54,326 bases of DNA. It comes from Bacillus marinisedimentorum (GTDB lineage: Bacteria > Bacillota > Bacilli > Bacillales > Bacillaceae_O). The notes under the pieces were generated by a model that was not told the origin of the DNA, did not search any database, and was given only the letters and a program-made list of their open reading frames with translations. Each line of letters starts with the position of its first letter. Positions within the stretch are counted from its first letter, which is position 1. The DNA lies in the NCBI RefSeq assembly GCF_001644195.2, contig NZ_LWBL02000068.1, forward strand, positions 1-54,326, written 5' to 3'. Of this stretch, positions 26,714 to 37,257 are shown piece by piece. Position numbers and translations under genes: made by a program.

Positions 26714-27765
26714 AAAAATATTTACCGTTACGAATCAAAAATGGAGTTATCTCTTTTTTAATTGATAAGAAAGCCGCAATCATTACAGCTGTCTTATTGT
26801 TCCTTACAGCATTAACCATCCTGGTGAGTGCCGGGTCGGGTGATGTAAAGGTGCCGCCGCTTGAAACACTTAAGGTTCTGTTTGGTGAAGGAAACAAGTT
26901 CCATACGCTGATCATTGAACAATTCAGAATGCCGCGTATTCTCGTCGCTTTACTGGCCGGGATGTCGCTTGCCATTGCGGGCGCCATCCTGCAGGGGATT
27001 ATCCGCAACCCGCTTGCTTCCCCGGACATCATCGGATTGACCGGCGGAGGCGCTGTCGGGGTCGTCACATTCCTGGCTGTTTTCAGCGATGAAAATAACG
27101 CACTGACTGTCAGCATCAACTGGATGCCTGTTGCAGCTTTTGCCGGAGCGACATTGATCGCCTTTCTCGTTTATCTTTTAGCCTGGAAGAAGGGGATTTC
27201 CCCTTTCCGGCTTGTGTTAATAGGAATCGGGCTGGCTGCTCTTGCCCAGGCTCTGACCACCCTGATGATGATTATCGGGCCGATCTTCCAGGCAAGCCAG
27301 GCAAACATCTGGCTCACCGGCACAGTTTATGGGGCTAACTGGGACCAGGTCAGAACAATGGTTCCATGGGTAGCGGTTCTGTCCGTTACCACCCTGCTTG
27401 TTGCCCGCAAGCTGAATATCCAGGAGCTCGGCGATGAACTTGCCGTCAGTGTCGGCAGCCGTGTCCAATGGGAACGCTTTGTCCTGGTCCTGTTAAGCAC
27501 CGCCCTGACAGCGGGAGCCGTTGCATTTGCGGGAGGCATCGGGTTTGTCGGATTGATGTCCCCGCATATTGCCAGAAGAATGGTCGGTTCCTCCTTTGGG
27601 GCACTGCTTCCTGTTGCCGCCCTTGTCGGCGGACTGACTGTCATGATTGCCGACCTGGCCGGACGCACGCTGTTTTTGCCGCTCGATGTGCCGGCTGGTG
27701 TATTCACCGCCACTATCGGGGTACCGTATTTCATTTATTTATTATTTAAAACGAAAGATCAATAA
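26710..27765 (+). CDS. Iron-siderophore ABC permease subunit 2 (FecCD family)
   Basis: 351 aa, paralogous to the preceding subunit: RMPRILVALLAGMSLAIAGA, IRNPLASPDIIGLTGGGA and GGIGFVGLMSPHIARRM are the matching landmarks. Together they would form the heterodimeric channel. The start overlaps the previous stop by four bases, implying translational coupling. Confidence 0.92.
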   Translation: MKKYLPLRIKNGVISFLIDKKAAIITAVLLFLTALTILVSAGSGDVKVPPLETLKVLFGEGNKFHTLIIEQFRMPRILVALLAGMSLAIAGAILQGIIRNPLASPDIIGLTGGGAVGVVTFLAVFSDENNALTVSINWMPVAAFAGATLIAFLVYLLAWKKGISPFRLVLIGIGLAALAQALTTLMMIIGPIFQASQANIWLTGTVYGANWDQVRTMVPWVAVLSVTTLLVARKLNIQELGDELAVSVGSRVQWERFVLVLLSTALTAGAVAFAGGIGFVGLMSPHIARRMVGSSFGALLPVAALVGGLTVMIADLAGRTLFLPLDVPAGVFTATIGVPYFIYLLFKTKDQ

Positions 27766-27805
27766 TGCCTGAAGGGCTTGCATATTAAAGAATGGAGTGA
27801 ACAAT

Positions 27806-28639
27806 ATGCGTAAATGGGAAAAAGCTCTGGAAACAAAACAGCTGACCCTTTCCTATGGAGAGGCAAACATCATTGACGCGCTGGACTTGAAAATTCCTAA
27901 AGGAGAAATCACTGTATTGATCGGCAGCAATGGCTGCGGGAAGTCGACATTGCTTCGCTCCCTCGCTCGATTGATGAAACCGAAGAGCGGCTCTGTACTG
28001 CTTGACGGCCATGCCATCGCTTCCGTCTCCACAAAGGAAATCGCAAAGAAACTCGCCATTCTGCCGCAGGGGCCCCAGGCACCCGAGGGACTGACCGTTC
28101 TCCAGCTGGTCAAGCAGGGCCGCTATCCATATCAAACCTGGTACAGCCAGTGGTCGCATGAAGACGAAAAAATCGTCCAGGAAGCACTTGAAGCAACCGG
28201 TATGGCTGAACTTGCCGAAAGGCCGGTCGATTCGCTTTCCGGCGGCCAGCGCCAGCGGGCCTGGATCGCGATGACCCTCGCCCAGGAAACGGATACCATC
28301 CTTCTTGACGAGCCGACAACCTATTTGGATATGACACATCAGATTGAAATTCTGGATTTATTATTTGAACTGAACGAACGGGAAAACCGGACTATCATCA
28401 TGGTCCTGCATGATTTGAACCTTGCCTGCCGCTATGCCCACAATCTTGTGGCGCTTGCTGACCGGAATGTCTACCGGCAGGGTCCGCCTGAAGAAGTGAT
28501 GACATCGGAAATGGTACGGCATGTTTTCAATATGGAGGCGGAAATCATTGCAGATTCCTTGTACGGAACCCCGATGTGTGTACCGTACGGCAAAGGAAGG
28601 AACCTGAAAAAGCCCACCCTTAAAACAGGAGCGAGATAA
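27806..28639 (+). CDS. Iron-siderophore ABC transporter ATPase
   Basis: 277-aa FecE/FhuC-type ATPase: Walker [13 protein letters not shown] signature LSGGQRQR, Walker [10 protein letters not shown]-loop VLHD. I use the ATG at 27806, eight bases after GGAG; a GTG three codons upstream overlaps the site. It is followed without a gap by the reductase gene. Confidence 0.93.
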   Translation: MRKWEKALETKQLTLSYGEANIIDALDLKIPKGEITVLIGSNGCGKSTLLRSLARLMKPKSGSVLLDGHAIASVSTKEIAKKLAILPQGPQAPEGLTVLQLVKQGRYPYQTWYSQWSHEDEKIVQEALEATGMAELAERPVDSLSGGQRQRAWIAMTLAQETDTILLDEPTTYLDMTHQIEILDLLFELNERENRTIIMVLHDLNLACRYAHNLVALADRNVYRQGPPEEVMTSEMVRHVFNMEAEIIADSLYGTPMCVPYGKGRNLKKPTLKTGAR

Positions 28640-29407
28640 TTGAGAAGCGAATTGACAGTTGAAGAGAAACACGTGCTGGCTGAGCGATTAAGATTCGATG
28701 CCGGTCCCCCTGATCCTGTCCATGTTGTTCAAGGCACTGACCTTCTCCACACAGAAAAAATTGCACCTATCATAGAAACCGTCCAGCAGCGGCTGAATGT
28801 AAAATCAAAAGCAGCCGCCGCTTCCATCTTCGCAAAACGGTACAGTTATGCGATCGCTGTCACTGGTCTCTATGCAATGTCAGCCCTGGATAAGGAACTG
28901 GATCTTTCGCCCGGCAATGTTTCATTGACTCCAGACCCGGAAAATCCGTTATGGATTCCTTCTCTCCACCTCAAACGCCATACGGCTGAACCGCGGGGGA
29001 ATAAATATAGGGACGAGTGGCGCAAACAAGTCATTCAACGTCTTTTTAAAGAAAATATCAATCCGGTGTGGGATGCCTTATCGGATGCGGCCCGAATTTC
29101 AAAGTATGTGTTATGGGAAAACACGGCTATTTATATTTACTGGCTATATGAAAAAGAACTGCTTCCATCAGGGCAGTACCAACATGCTAAGAAAGATTTC
29201 AATTTTCTCTTAGATCCTGACAATGGGGCAGTTTTCGGAGCGTATTCAAACAACCCGATTGCACGGTATTACAGCCGGCCCCAGCCAGCCGGCACAGAAA
29301 CAATCCGATTTCGGAAAACATGCTGTTCCTCCTATCAGCTCCCCAAGGGAAAATACTGCAAAACCTGTCCCATGACGAAAGAATGCAGGGAGAAGGCAGT
29401 GCGATAA
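28640..29407 (+). CDS. FhuF-like siderophore-iron reductase
   Basis: 255 aa. The C-terminal motif CCSSYQLPKGKYCKTCP provides the C-C-x10-C-x2-C set that holds a 2Fe-2S cluster in FhuF-type ferric reductases. The protein would release iron from the imported siderophore in the cytosol. TTG start immediately after the ATPase stop (TAATTG), with AGGAG upstream. The N-terminal 200 residues have no catalytic motif I recognise, as is normal for the family. Confidence 0.85.
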   Translation: MRSELTVEEKHVLAERLRFDAGPPDPVHVVQGTDLLHTEKIAPIIETVQQRLNVKSKAAAASIFAKRYSYAIAVTGLYAMSALDKELDLSPGNVSLTPDPENPLWIPSLHLKRHTAEPRGNKYRDEWRKQVIQRLFKENINPVWDALSDAARISKYVLWENTAIYIYWLYEKELLPSGQYQHAKKDFNFLLDPDNGAVFGAYSNNPIARYYSRPQPAGTETIRFRKTCCSSYQLPKGKYCKTCPMTKECREKAVR

Positions 29408-29516
29408 CGAGACTGGCCGGAGCATTTAAGGATTCATAGAGACGTATATCCATATAATTATTCACTAACAAATTAGCTAATACATTCAGTTAGAAATCAC
29501 AAAAAAGCACAACATA

Positions 29517-29550
29517 AAAAATGTCCGGGTTTCGCACCTGGACGTTTAAT
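29517..29550. terminator. Terminator after the iron uptake operon
   Basis: GTCCGGGT/ACCTGGAC stem (29523-29530 with 29536-29543, one G-U pair) with T-rich sequence on both sides. The rest of the 29408-29879 gap is AT-rich; I find no gene or clear promoter in it. Confidence 0.65.
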
Positions 29551-29879
29551 TTTGCTATGACCTTACTTTATTAGTGCAAGTATGAAGAACAAAGTCCTTC
29601 CTTTCTTCCACAATCCTGCCCGTTTTTTTGAATTACACTTACATCATAATTAATTAATGCAACTCAAGAAACCATTCTTCTTCCCGATGATCGAACCCTT
29701 TGTGAATTTATGCCGGGCTTTTGTTTACAAATGGTGATCCTTATTCATAACAAGTCTTGCTCAAATAATTATCTGCATTCATTTCAGATGCCTTCATGCA
29801 AAAAAATTGATATGATGAACCCAAAGAGTTTTTCCGCCTTTTTTACATATAACTAATAGGTGTAAGGAGGAGATCAAGC

Positions 29880-30260
29880 ATGTCAGAGAAGAAATTTGTC
29901 ACTGCGATCAACTGCATGGACGGCCGGGTTCAGCTTCCGGTCTTCCACTGGATGCAAAACGAATTCGGGGCTGAATATGTGGATATGATCACAGCGGCAG
30001 GTCCTGAAAAGGTTGTGCTTTCTAGTTCCGAGGAAGTTGAGTACATTAAAGCGAAAGTCCGTATTTCTCACGAAGCACATGGCTCCGAGGTACTCGCCAT
30101 CGCTGGCCATCATGACTGCGCCGGCAATCCTGTCGACCGGGACAAGAAGCTTGCCGAGATTGCAGAAGCCGTCGATGCCATCAAATCGTGGGGCTTCCCC
30201 ATTAAAGTCATCGGGCTCTATGTAAATGAAAACTGGCAGGTGGAAACGGTCATATCCTGA
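29880..30260 (+). CDS. Small carbonic-anhydrase-like protein
   Basis: 126 aa. The zinc site of beta-carbonic anhydrases is recognisable: C12-x-D14-x-R16 (NCMDGR) and H77-x-x-C80 (AGHHDC). The protein is about half the usual size of beta enzymes, matching the short CA-like subgroup seen in bacilli whose activity is not established to my knowledge. AAGGAGGAG lies upstream of the ATG. Single gene ending in a strong terminator. Confidence 0.8.
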   Translation: MSEKKFVTAINCMDGRVQLPVFHWMQNEFGAEYVDMITAAGPEKVVLSSSEEVEYIKAKVRISHEAHGSEVLAIAGHHDCAGNPVDRDKKLAEIAEAVDAIKSWGFPIKVIGLYVNENWQVETVIS

Positions 30261-30272
30261 CCTCCCTAATCG

Positions 30273-30311
30273 AAAAATGCTCAGAGCCTTTCCAGCTCTG
30301 AGCATTTTTTC
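30273..30311. terminator. Bidirectional terminator
   Basis: ATGCTCAGAGC/GCTCTGAGCAT stem flanked by A- and T-runs, shared by the convergent CA-like and Dps genes. Confidence 0.9.
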
Positions 30312-30322
30312 AAATCAACTTA

Positions 30323-30763
30323 TTATTTTCCAAGAAAAGAATTCAGCATCCACACATGCTTCTCGAGGCTTGAATGGATGGCAAGCAGCATGTCGCCGGT
30401 TGTTTCATCATCTGCTTCATCGGCGATGGACATGCCTTTTTTAAGTTCTTCGATGACGGTTGTGAAGTCATTGGCGATCTCCTCAACCATCTGCTTGGCG
30501 TTTTCATCACCTGCCGCTTCTTTTACAGATGAAATTTCCAGGTACTCCCGCATTGTCGCCACCGGCTTGCCGCCGATTGCAAGCAGGCGCTCCGCCAATT
30601 CATCAATATGTACAGCCGCTTCCGTATAAAACTCTTCAAACTTTTCATGCAGGGTGAAAAACTGCTCGCCTGTCACATACCAGTGATAATTATGCAGCTT
30701 CGTGTAGAGGACTGACCAGTTTGCGACTTGTTTGTTGACGAGATCGATTAATTGATTTTGCAT
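30323..30763 (-). CDS. dps: Dps-family ferritin-like DNA/iron protection protein
   Basis: 146 aa. Ferroxidase-site residues are in place for Dps: H27 in NYHWYVTG, H39 in [13 protein letters not shown], and D54/E58 in [14 protein letters not shown]. Twelve-subunit Dps shells oxidise and store iron and shield DNA from peroxide. GAGGAGGG stands just upstream of the ATG. I found no clear PerR or sigma-B site. It lies near catalase, making this a stress-protection neighbourhood. Confidence 0.92.
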   Translation of the reverse strand: MQNQLIDLVNKQVANWSVLYTKLHNYHWYVTGEQFFTLHEKFEEFYTEAAVHIDELAERLLAIGGKPVATMREYLEISSVKEAAGDENAKQMVEEIANDFTTVIEELKKGMSIADEADDETTGDMLLAIHSSLEKHVWMLNSFLGK

Positions 30764-30917
30764 GATAATCCCTCCTCATTTTGGTTTCATATTCCATTTT
30801 AACTTACGGGCAATCCATTAAGGAAGTGTGCCTGCAATTGTCACCATTTATTCACTTTCATTTATTCGCTTTCCATTCATGATTTGAGAATCCACCTGGC
30901 CGCCGCTGCTTTCTCGT

Positions 30918-31250
30918 TTAGTTCCGTGGTGCCCAGAGAATAATGGAAACACCGATTAAACATATCCCGGCACCAAGCCAGTCATAAAAGTCAGGTGTTT
31001 TCTTATCCACTCCCCATCCCCACAGGACCGACAGCACAATAAAAACACCGCCGTATGCAGCATATACCCTGCCAAACGACGGAAAATGCTGGAACGTTGG
31101 AATCACGCCATAGGAAACGAGCACAATGCTGCCAATTATTCCATACCAGTACGGTTTTGATTCTCTCAGCCATAGCCAGACAAGATAACCTCCGCCGATT
31201 TCAGCGAGTCCGGCAAGAATGAATAAAATGATTGCGTATAAGATTCCCAT
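30918..31250 (-). CDS. YnfA/UPF0060-family small membrane protein
   Basis: About 110 aa with four hydrophobic helices and family landmarks [28 protein letters not shown] and [11 protein letters not shown]. It resembles small multidrug resistance transporters, and UPF0060 proteins have been proposed as such. I start at MGILYAII by family alignment; AGGGG is only four bases upstream, and the frame extends 18 codons further into the preceding gene. Confidence 0.85.
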   Translation of the reverse strand: MGILYAIILFILAGLAEIGGGYLVWLWLRESKPYWYGIIGSIVLVSYGVIPTFQHFPSFGRVYAAYGGVFIVLSVLWGWGVDKKTPDFYDWLGAGICLIGVSIILWAPRN

Positions 31251-31269
31251 CACTCCCCTGGCTTGTTTT

Positions 31270-31770
31270 TCATTCCAGCTGATCCAGTACGTTTCCCCCT
31301 TCAAACGTCACATTGGCCTCATAAAATTCTCTCACGTCTTGATAAAGGGGTGATGACTTCTCTTCAGCTATATAAAAACCTGTTCCAACAAAGTCTGTCA
31401 TTTCGATAACGAGCACTGTGCCGTCTTCAAAAAACTTGATATTGTATCCGTCCTTGCCGCTCTCGTCCGCTGACGTGAGCAAATAAGCTGATATGGAGGA
31501 TTGGCCGCTTCGTTCTTCTTCCTTTAGCCGATAGTATTCATCTTCTATTTCCTGAACGGTGATGCCGTTGAACAACCTTGCAAAAGACTTAATTTTGCCC
31601 TTATCCGATATCCGGTTTGTGCCATTGACCGGGATGCGCCCCTCCAGGCCCAACTCCAGCTCTTTGAACTCCTTATCAAGCAAGGAAGCCATGGTGACAT
31701 CGTTTGTACCCGTACAGCCGGACAGAAGCACAACGATCAGGAACAGTAAAAATAGATTGGCACGTTTCAA
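31270..31770 (-). CDS. Hypothetical lipoprotein
   Basis: 166 aa from a TTG start nine bases after GAAGGGG. The N-terminus [18 protein letters not shown] is a lipoprotein signal with lipobox LLSGC. The mature domain is acidic and shows no motif I recognise. Its 3' end is only 19 bp from the YnfA-like start, so the two may be co-transcribed. Confidence 0.65.
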   Translation of the reverse strand: MKRANLFLLFLIVVLLSGCTGTNDVTMASLLDKEFKELELGLEGRIPVNGTNRISDKGKIKSFARLFNGITVQEIEDEYYRLKEEERSGQSSISAYLLTSADESGKDGYNIKFFEDGTVLVIEMTDFVGTGFYIAEEKSSPLYQDVREFYEANVTFEGGNVLDQLE

Positions 31771-31816
31771 GTGCAGCGTCCCCTTCCTATCTTGCCTGTA
31801 AAATCTCAAGACTCCA

Positions 31817-32164
31817 CTACTGGATAGGAATCTGCACGTTCTTTTCTTCTCTTTTATATGAAAACGAAAAAAGTGCGGATAACAAAAACAGCATGGCAAC
31901 CGCCCACAAAACTCCGGCAATCCCAAGGCGAAGACTGATTTCTTCTGATGCCATCGGATGACCTGTATCGAAACTGATCGCCTTCAGGGCGTTATGTATT
32001 GCAAAACTGAGGAATACAAAATGAACGAAGACCAGCCCGTAAGCTGTCCGGTTTCGTTTTTGACTCTTTGAAAAAAACAGCAGGATCACTACGATAAATG
32101 CCGCCCCCATGACAACCAGAAATCCCGCATTTAACATGCCCAATGTTTCCTGTTCCATTGGCAT
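31817..32164 (-). CDS. Hypothetical membrane protein
   Basis: 115 aa with three hydrophobic helices (about 12-32, 43-60 and 80-100) and a charged C-terminus. AAGGAG lies 8 nt before the ATG. No family recognised. It precedes the lipoprotein gene by 46 bp on the same strand. Confidence 0.65.
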   Translation of the reverse strand: MPMEQETLGMLNAGFLVVMGAAFIVVILLFFSKSQKRNRTAYGLVFVHFVFLSFAIHNALKAISFDTGHPMASEEISLRLGIAGVLWAVAMLFLLSALFSFSYKREEKNVQIPIQ

Positions 32165-32200
32165 TCACAACACTCCTTATAAGTTAAAAATACCCGATAC

Positions 32201-32650
32201 TTACCGATTTTTCCGCTTGATCTCATCCGCTTTCCTGAATCTGAGTGCGGACCAATCTTCATCGATTGCGATCTGCCGGACGGGCTCATATCCTTCATCC
32301 GCGAGCAATGTGGCGACCGTTTCGCGTGAGCAGTTACTTTCCCTGTATATTTTGGACGATTTTTTTGGATAGCAAAGCCAGAATAACCCGCCTTCTTTCA
32401 ATCCTTTTAAACCTTCAAGGGCGTATGCTTTCAGTTCAACATTTGAAGTCCCGAAAGCCTGTACAAATTCATACTCATCCACTTCAGCCTCATGATGGAC
32501 TTCTCCTGTGAAGGAACCTTGCACCTCTTTATAAGCGGCCGGCGGATTCAAAACAAGTACCGGCTTGTCTTCATTTTTCCACTGCAGTTTTTTAATGACA
32601 GGGTGCAATTCCACTTTTCCACTTCCCTTCCAATAGGTATACATATTCAT
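32201..32650 (-). CDS. Hypothetical soluble protein
   Basis: About 149 aa from the Met of MNMYTYWKG (GAAAGG six bases upstream). Pattern KPVLVLNPPAAYKEV, then GLKEGGLFWLCYPKKSSKIY and EDWSALRFRKADE, recalls small DUF3052-like proteins of Bacillus, but I cannot name the family with confidence. There is no signal peptide or membrane segment. The open frame runs 24 codons further upstream. Confidence 0.6.
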   Translation of the reverse strand: MNMYTYWKGSGKVELHPVIKKLQWKNEDKPVLVLNPPAAYKEVQGSFTGEVHHEAEVDEYEFVQAFGTSNVELKAYALEGLKGLKEGGLFWLCYPKKSSKIYRESNCSRETVATLLADEGYEPVRQIAIDEDWSALRFRKADEIKRKNR

Positions 32651-32801
32651 TTTAAACCTTTCGGAATCGGCATACAATGAGCGGTTCCGCGGCATCTGCG
32701 TCTCGTACAAACCGTTGGACAAAAATAATCATATTTCCGCCGAAACGGCAGTACTATTTTACGAGAGATTCTGTCCAAAAATAAAAAAGAGGTGACGATG
32801 T

Positions 32802-34250
32802 TTGGGAAAAAATAAGAATAGGCTTACAACCAGCTGGGGTGCGCCGGTCGGGGATAATCAAAATTCGATGACTGCCGGCAGCCGCGGCCCCACATTGATT
32901 CAGGATGTCCATCTCCTTGAAAAGCTGGCCCATTTCAATCGGGAGCGGGTACCGGAACGTGTTGTCCATGCGAAAGGTGCCGGAGCACATGGATATTTTG
33001 AAGTGACGAACGATGTGAGCAAGTACACGAAAGCGAAGTTTTTATCAAAGGCCGGAAAACGGACTCCATTATTTGTGCGGTTCTCCACCGTTGCCGGCGA
33101 GAATGGCTCAGCCGATTCAGTGCGGGACCCGCGTGGTTTTGCCGTGAAATTTTACACGGAAGACGGAAACTATGACCTTGTCGGCAACAATACGCCGATT
33201 TTCTTTATCCGTGATGCGATCAAGTTCCCTGATTTCATTCATACTCAAAAAAGGGACCCGCAAACGCACTTGAAAAACCCAAATGCTGTCTGGGATTTCT
33301 GGTCCCTTTCTCCGGAATCGCTGCACCAGGTCACATACTTGATGGGCGACCGCGGCATTCCGGCCACCTACCGGCATATGAACGGATATGGGAGCCACAC
33401 GTTCAAGTGGGTAAATGAAGACGGCGAGGGCGTATGGATCAAATACCATTTCAAAACGGACCAGGGCATCAAAAACCTGACCGAAGAGGTTGCAGCCAAA
33501 CTTGCCGGTGAGAATCCCGATTACCATACGGAAGATTTGTACAATGCGATCGAACAAGGCGATTATCCTTCCTGGACACTGCATATTCAGATCATGCCGC
33601 TGGAAGATGCAGAATCCTACCGGTACGACCCGTTCGATGTAACAAAAGTGTGGCCGCATGAAGATTATCCTCTCATAGAAGTCGGAAAGATGGTGTTGAA
33701 TAAAAATCCTGAAAACTACTTTGCCGAAGTGGAACAGGCAGCATTCTCACCCGGAACATTAGTGCCCGGCATCGACGTGTCGCCTGATAAAATGCTGCAG
33801 GGCCGCCTGTTTGCTTATCATGATGCCCACCGCTACCGGATCGGGGCCAACTACCAGGCGCTTCCGATCAACAGGTCCCATGCAGAAGTCAAAAACTATC
33901 AGCGCGACGGCCAAATGCGGTTTGATGACAATGGCGGAAAATCCGTCTACTACGAACCGAACAGCTTCAGCGGACCGGCCGAGTCACACGGAGACAAACA
34001 GGCCGCATATCAGGTATCCGGCACAGCGGAAAGCACCGCTTATGATAATGACGACCATTATACACAGGCAGGAGCCCTTTACCGCCTGATGGATGAAGAG
34101 GAACAGGGCCGCCTGGTGAATGCGATCGTCAAATTCATGAAGCCGGTCAATGATGAAATCAAGCAGCGCCAAATCATGCATTTTTACAAAGCGGATCCGG
34201 AATACGGGACGCGGGTTGCTGAAGGTCTTGGCATGTCTATCGAAAAGTAG
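32802..34250 (+). CDS. katA: Catalase (monofunctional, haem)
   Basis: 482 aa, typical small-subunit clade length. The catalytic His56 lies in [11 protein letters not shown], Asn129 in [13 protein letters not shown], and the haem-ligand Tyr in [14 protein letters not shown]. It converts hydrogen peroxide to water and oxygen. TTG start with AGAGGTGA upstream; the ATG four bases earlier is out of frame and stops after five codons. PerR control would be expected, but no convincing PerR box is visible. A terminator follows. Confidence 0.95.
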   Translation: MGKNKNRLTTSWGAPVGDNQNSMTAGSRGPTLIQDVHLLEKLAHFNRERVPERVVHAKGAGAHGYFEVTNDVSKYTKAKFLSKAGKRTPLFVRFSTVAGENGSADSVRDPRGFAVKFYTEDGNYDLVGNNTPIFFIRDAIKFPDFIHTQKRDPQTHLKNPNAVWDFWSLSPESLHQVTYLMGDRGIPATYRHMNGYGSHTFKWVNEDGEGVWIKYHFKTDQGIKNLTEEVAAKLAGENPDYHTEDLYNAIEQGDYPSWTLHIQIMPLEDAESYRYDPFDVTKVWPHEDYPLIEVGKMVLNKNPENYFAEVEQAAFSPGTLVPGIDVSPDKMLQGRLFAYHDAHRYRIGANYQALPINRSHAEVKNYQRDGQMRFDDNGGKSVYYEPNSFSGPAESHGDKQAAYQVSGTAESTAYDNDDHYTQAGALYRLMDEEEQGRLVNAIVKFMKPVNDEIKQRQIMHFYKADPEYGTRVAEGLGMSIEK

Positions 34251-34292
34251 CTTTTCTTATCGGGATAAGTGCTTCGGTTGGAAAATACATGG

Positions 34293-34332
34293 AAACGCAT
34301 GGATATTCATGAAATGAATCCATGCGTTTTTA
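34293..34332 (+). terminator. Terminator of catalase gene
   Basis: AACGCATGGAT pairs with ATCCATGCGTT around a TTCAT/ATGAA inner stem (one bulged A), followed by TTTTT. Confidence 0.85.
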
Positions 34333-34360
34333 GGTTCAACTTCCTATTAAACTTGAATCT

Positions 34361-35242
34361 CTATGTTTGCGACATATCAGGGAACCGAAACTCCTTCGGC
34401 AGCCTGATACCCCCTGAAAATTTCACAAACATCATAGAGGAAGAATCCGCCGTCTTTTTCATTCTGTCATCTGAAAAATCAGGTGTAAAATGAAACACGG
34501 TTTCCTTAACATCTTCCCCAGTGGTATGAGCGAGCACATCTTTCAGTGAAAACGGATGAATACTCAGCACGTCATACAGGTGCAGCGTTCCGTCCTCTAT
34601 CTCAAAAACGATGATCATATCATCTTCTGCAGCGTAATAAATATCCTCCCCAAATACAAACAGGAAGTAAAACAGCAGAATATGGCGGTCGTTTTTCACC
34701 CCAAACAGGGAGGACGCAGGCCGGCGGTTTGCTGACAGCCGCAATATGATATCCCGGTCCTCATCGTTTTCCAAGTCCAGCTTTCTGAGCTTCCGCCGGG
34801 TCGACGGTGTACGGTCAGCAGGCAGTATAAACAGTGTTTCGTCCACCCGTTCGAATCCGAACCGCGGGTAAAAATCCAGTACACTCTCATTGGCGGAGAG
34901 ATAGATGAAATCATAGCCTTTCTTTTCATAATCGGTCAGGACCTGATTCATCAGGCTCGCGGCAAGCCCTTTGCCCATGTATTCCGGATCCGTCATGACG
35001 GTTGCCAGCTGTACCGCTTTCTTCTCTTCTCCATCAATGACAAGGGTCATATCGTTTGCCGATACGTTAGAAATCACTTTATCTCCGTCTATGAATGAAT
35101 AACACACATACCGCTCATCCCAGTATCCTTTTTCATACCATGCTTCAAAATTGATGCCAAACGTTTTTGAAGCCAGATCCGAAAAGCTTTTCCGATATGC
35201 CGCATTCTCTTTATAATCTGTTATGAAATTGTATTGGTTCAT
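34361..35242 (-). CDS. GNAT-family acetyltransferase
   Basis: 293 aa. The N-terminal half has the acetyl-CoA loop in DPEYMGKGLAASLMNQVL and the helix-strand YDFIYLSANESVLDFYPRFGF. The C-terminal half (about 150-293) is an additional domain without recognised motif, perhaps a degenerate second GNAT fold. The acceptor is unknown. It lies 33 bp downstream of the M3 peptidase on the same strand and may be co-transcribed. Confidence 0.8.
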   Translation of the reverse strand: MNQYNFITDYKENAAYRKSFSDLASKTFGINFEAWYEKGYWDERYVCYSFIDGDKVISNVSANDMTLVIDGEEKKAVQLATVMTDPEYMGKGLAASLMNQVLTDYEKKGYDFIYLSANESVLDFYPRFGFERVDETLFILPADRTPSTRRKLRKLDLENDEDRDIILRLSANRRPASSLFGVKNDRHILLFYFLFVFGEDIYYAAEDDMIIVFEIEDGTLHLYDVLSIHPFSLKDVLAHTTGEDVKETVFHFTPDFSDDRMKKTADSSSMMFVKFSGGIRLPKEFRFPDMSQT

Positions 35243-35275
35243 TTTTTCCTCCGTCTGTTTTCACAGAAATGGGAC

Positions 35276-37069
35276 TCATTCAGTTAATTCAAGAAATTGA
35301 TCCATTGCTTTCAACGTCGGTTTGATGGCTCGGTTCCAAAACTCCGCGCTGGTCAGATCTTCGCCAAGATGCTTCATCGCCAGTTCTTCCACTGTCATCT
35401 TCCCGGTATCGCGCAGCAGTGCGTCATATTGATCGGCAAAAGCCGGCCCTTCCTTTTTTGCCTTTTCATAGATGCCGTTACTGAAAAGGAAGCCGAATGT
35501 ATACGGGAAGTTATAAAACGGTTTATCCGTCATGTAAAAATGGGCCGTCGCAATCCAGCGGTACGGAAAGTGACTTTCGAAATGGCCGCCAAAAAACTTG
35601 TCCTGCTGATCATTGAAAAGCGATACGATTTCAGCGGGAGTGAGCAACTTTTGCTGCCGCTGTTCATACAGCTTCAATTCGAACTGGTAGCTCATCGGCA
35701 CCGTCAGCAAATAAAGAATTCCGTTTGTGATCTGCATTTCCAGCAGCGGAAGCTTCTCCTCATCGGTGGACGCGTTATCAATCGCTGCATCAATGACGAG
35801 ATTTTCGGCAAACGTTGAGGCGGTTTCGGCCAGACTCATCCCGTTCTTCTGTGCAAATGCAGGCTCATCATGCAAAATCGAGTCGTGATAGGCGTGTCCG
35901 AGCTCGTGGGCAATCGTCACGATATCATGCATCGTCCCCTGGTACGTCAAGAAAATCCTCGCCTGCTTTGAAAGCGGCATTTCTGCACAAAAGCCGCCCT
36001 GCCGCTTCCCTTCCCTGTTTTCCGCCTCAATCCAGTTCTGTTCAAAAGCTTTTTCAGCCAGGCTTCCCATCCGGTCACTGAACGCATGAAACTGTGAAAT
36101 GATGAATTCTGCTCCGTCGTCATAGCCGGCCTTTTTCTTCGTTTGAAACACTGGAGCCGAGGCATCATACCAGGACAACTTTTCCGTATTCAACAAACGC
36201 GCTTTGCGCTCAAAATATTGCTGAAGCTTATCCTTTTGCAGGTCAATCGCCTGCATCATTGCAGAGAGTGTTTCTTCTTCCATGCGATTATTTTGCAGCG
36301 GTTCTTTCAAAAGATTTGTCCAGCCGCGGTGCTGATAAAGCTTCAGCCTGAATCCTGACAGGTGGTTCAAAACAGACGCAAACAGAGCAGCGTTCTTCTC
36401 GCATGCTGCCAGAAAAGCTTCCCCTGTACGCTTGCGGATATCCCGGTCATTTGATAAAAAAGCTTCCTGCATCGCCTGGCCGAATGAAAGAATCCGCTCT
36501 TCTCCATCGTGCTCCACCTTAATGTCCATCTCACCGGTAAGTGTTTGATAATGATCACGCCATCCGTGGTATCCATCAATCGCCAGGTCATGAAAGAGCT
36601 GTTCAAGTTCCGGAAATTGCTTTTCTTTTGCGAGTCGCCGCTGTTCTTCAAGAAAAAGCCGGTACGGCTCTGTCTCTTCCTGATTCAGCATTTCTTCCCA
36701 TGTCGTCTCTGGAACACTCGCGAATAACTGGCCGGCATCTCCCATCAGCGAGTTGAATGAAGCCGTAAGCCCTGACACAGCTCCGAGCAGCTGGCCGGCC
36801 TTCTCATCCCTGACATTATCCGCATATAGGCATGTGATGAAGTCTTCCGCTTTAATCACTCCTGACATGACGGTTTGCAGCTTTTTAAACAATTTGATTA
36901 ACCGCGGCACGATCGGCTCTGTCCCTTCCGTGCCAAATCCGCGGACAGTCTCGCCAAGCTTCCTGATCTCTTCATCCAGTTCCTTCATAAGGGATGCCAA
37001 TTGTGCCGATTCACTGCCGCCCGGATAAAGTGCGTCCAAATCCCATTTCTTGCTGTATGGTTGTCCCAT
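35276..37069 (-). CDS. pepF: M3-family oligoendopeptidase (PepF-like)
   Basis: 597-aa zinc metallopeptidase. The active site is IAHELGHAYHDS (HExxH variant of M3 with the third ligand in the LAETASTFAENL helix). It cleaves short peptides in the cytosol; there is no signal peptide. Length and motifs match the PepF/M3B group. Upstream lie two tandem operator-like repeats and an orphan promoter on the other strand (see 37150-37240). Confidence 0.9.
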   Translation of the reverse strand: MGQPYSKKWDLDALYPGGSESAQLASLMKELDEEIRKLGETVRGFGTEGTEPIVPRLIKLFKKLQTVMSGVIKAEDFITCLYADNVRDEKAGQLLGAVSGLTASFNSLMGDAGQLFASVPETTWEEMLNQEETEPYRLFLEEQRRLAKEKQFPELEQLFHDLAIDGYHGWRDHYQTLTGEMDIKVEHDGEERILSFGQAMQEAFLSNDRDIRKRTGEAFLAACEKNAALFASVLNHLSGFRLKLYQHRGWTNLLKEPLQNNRMEEETLSAMMQAIDLQKDKLQQYFERKARLLNTEKLSWYDASAPVFQTKKKAGYDDGAEFIISQFHAFSDRMGSLAEKAFEQNWIEAENREGKRQGGFCAEMPLSKQARIFLTYQGTMHDIVTIAHELGHAYHDSILHDEPAFAQKNGMSLAETASTFAENLVIDAAIDNASTDEEKLPLLEMQITNGILYLLTVPMSYQFELKLYEQRQQKLLTPAEIVSLFNDQQDKFFGGHFESHFPYRWIATAHFYMTDKPFYNFPYTFGFLFSNGIYEKAKKEGPAFADQYDALLRDTGKMTVEELAMKHLGEDLTSAEFWNRAIKPTLKAMDQFLELTE

Positions 37070-37149
37070 GTCATGCCCCCTCTGATGATCTTATGTCATG
37101 AGATTCTTCGAGTCCGTGACTGTCTGTTCCTTCTTTTCGTAAATGACAT

Positions 37150-37240
37150 TTGTTAAACAAACGTTTATTTAATATAACCGGATCCAGCAGCTGGAATGTA
37201 TTAGTGCATGTTAAACAAACGTTTATTTAGTTTTAACCGG
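37150..37240 (+). promoter_or_regulatory. Tandem palindromic operators within an orphan promoter
   Basis: Two near-identical 31-32-bp repeats (37151-37181 and 37209-37240) contain AAACAAACGTTTATTT and end in AACCGG. In the first, TTGTTA (37150-37155) and TATAAC (37173-37178) form a 17-bp-spaced promoter with the palindrome in the spacer, a typical TetR-type repressor layout. No intact gene follows on the plus strand. Confidence 0.5.
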
Positions 37241-37257
37241 TTCGGTTGAAAAGGAGA

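Noticed and set aside
32723-32801. PerR box upstream of catalase
   Set aside because: Only part of the consensus is matched (TAATCATATT), with poor symmetry; not strong enough to call.
37149-37240. Operators assigned to the window's own TetR regulator
   Set aside because: The palindrome (AAACGTTT core) differs from the one beside the TetR gene (CGAACGTTCG), so a different regulator is more likely.
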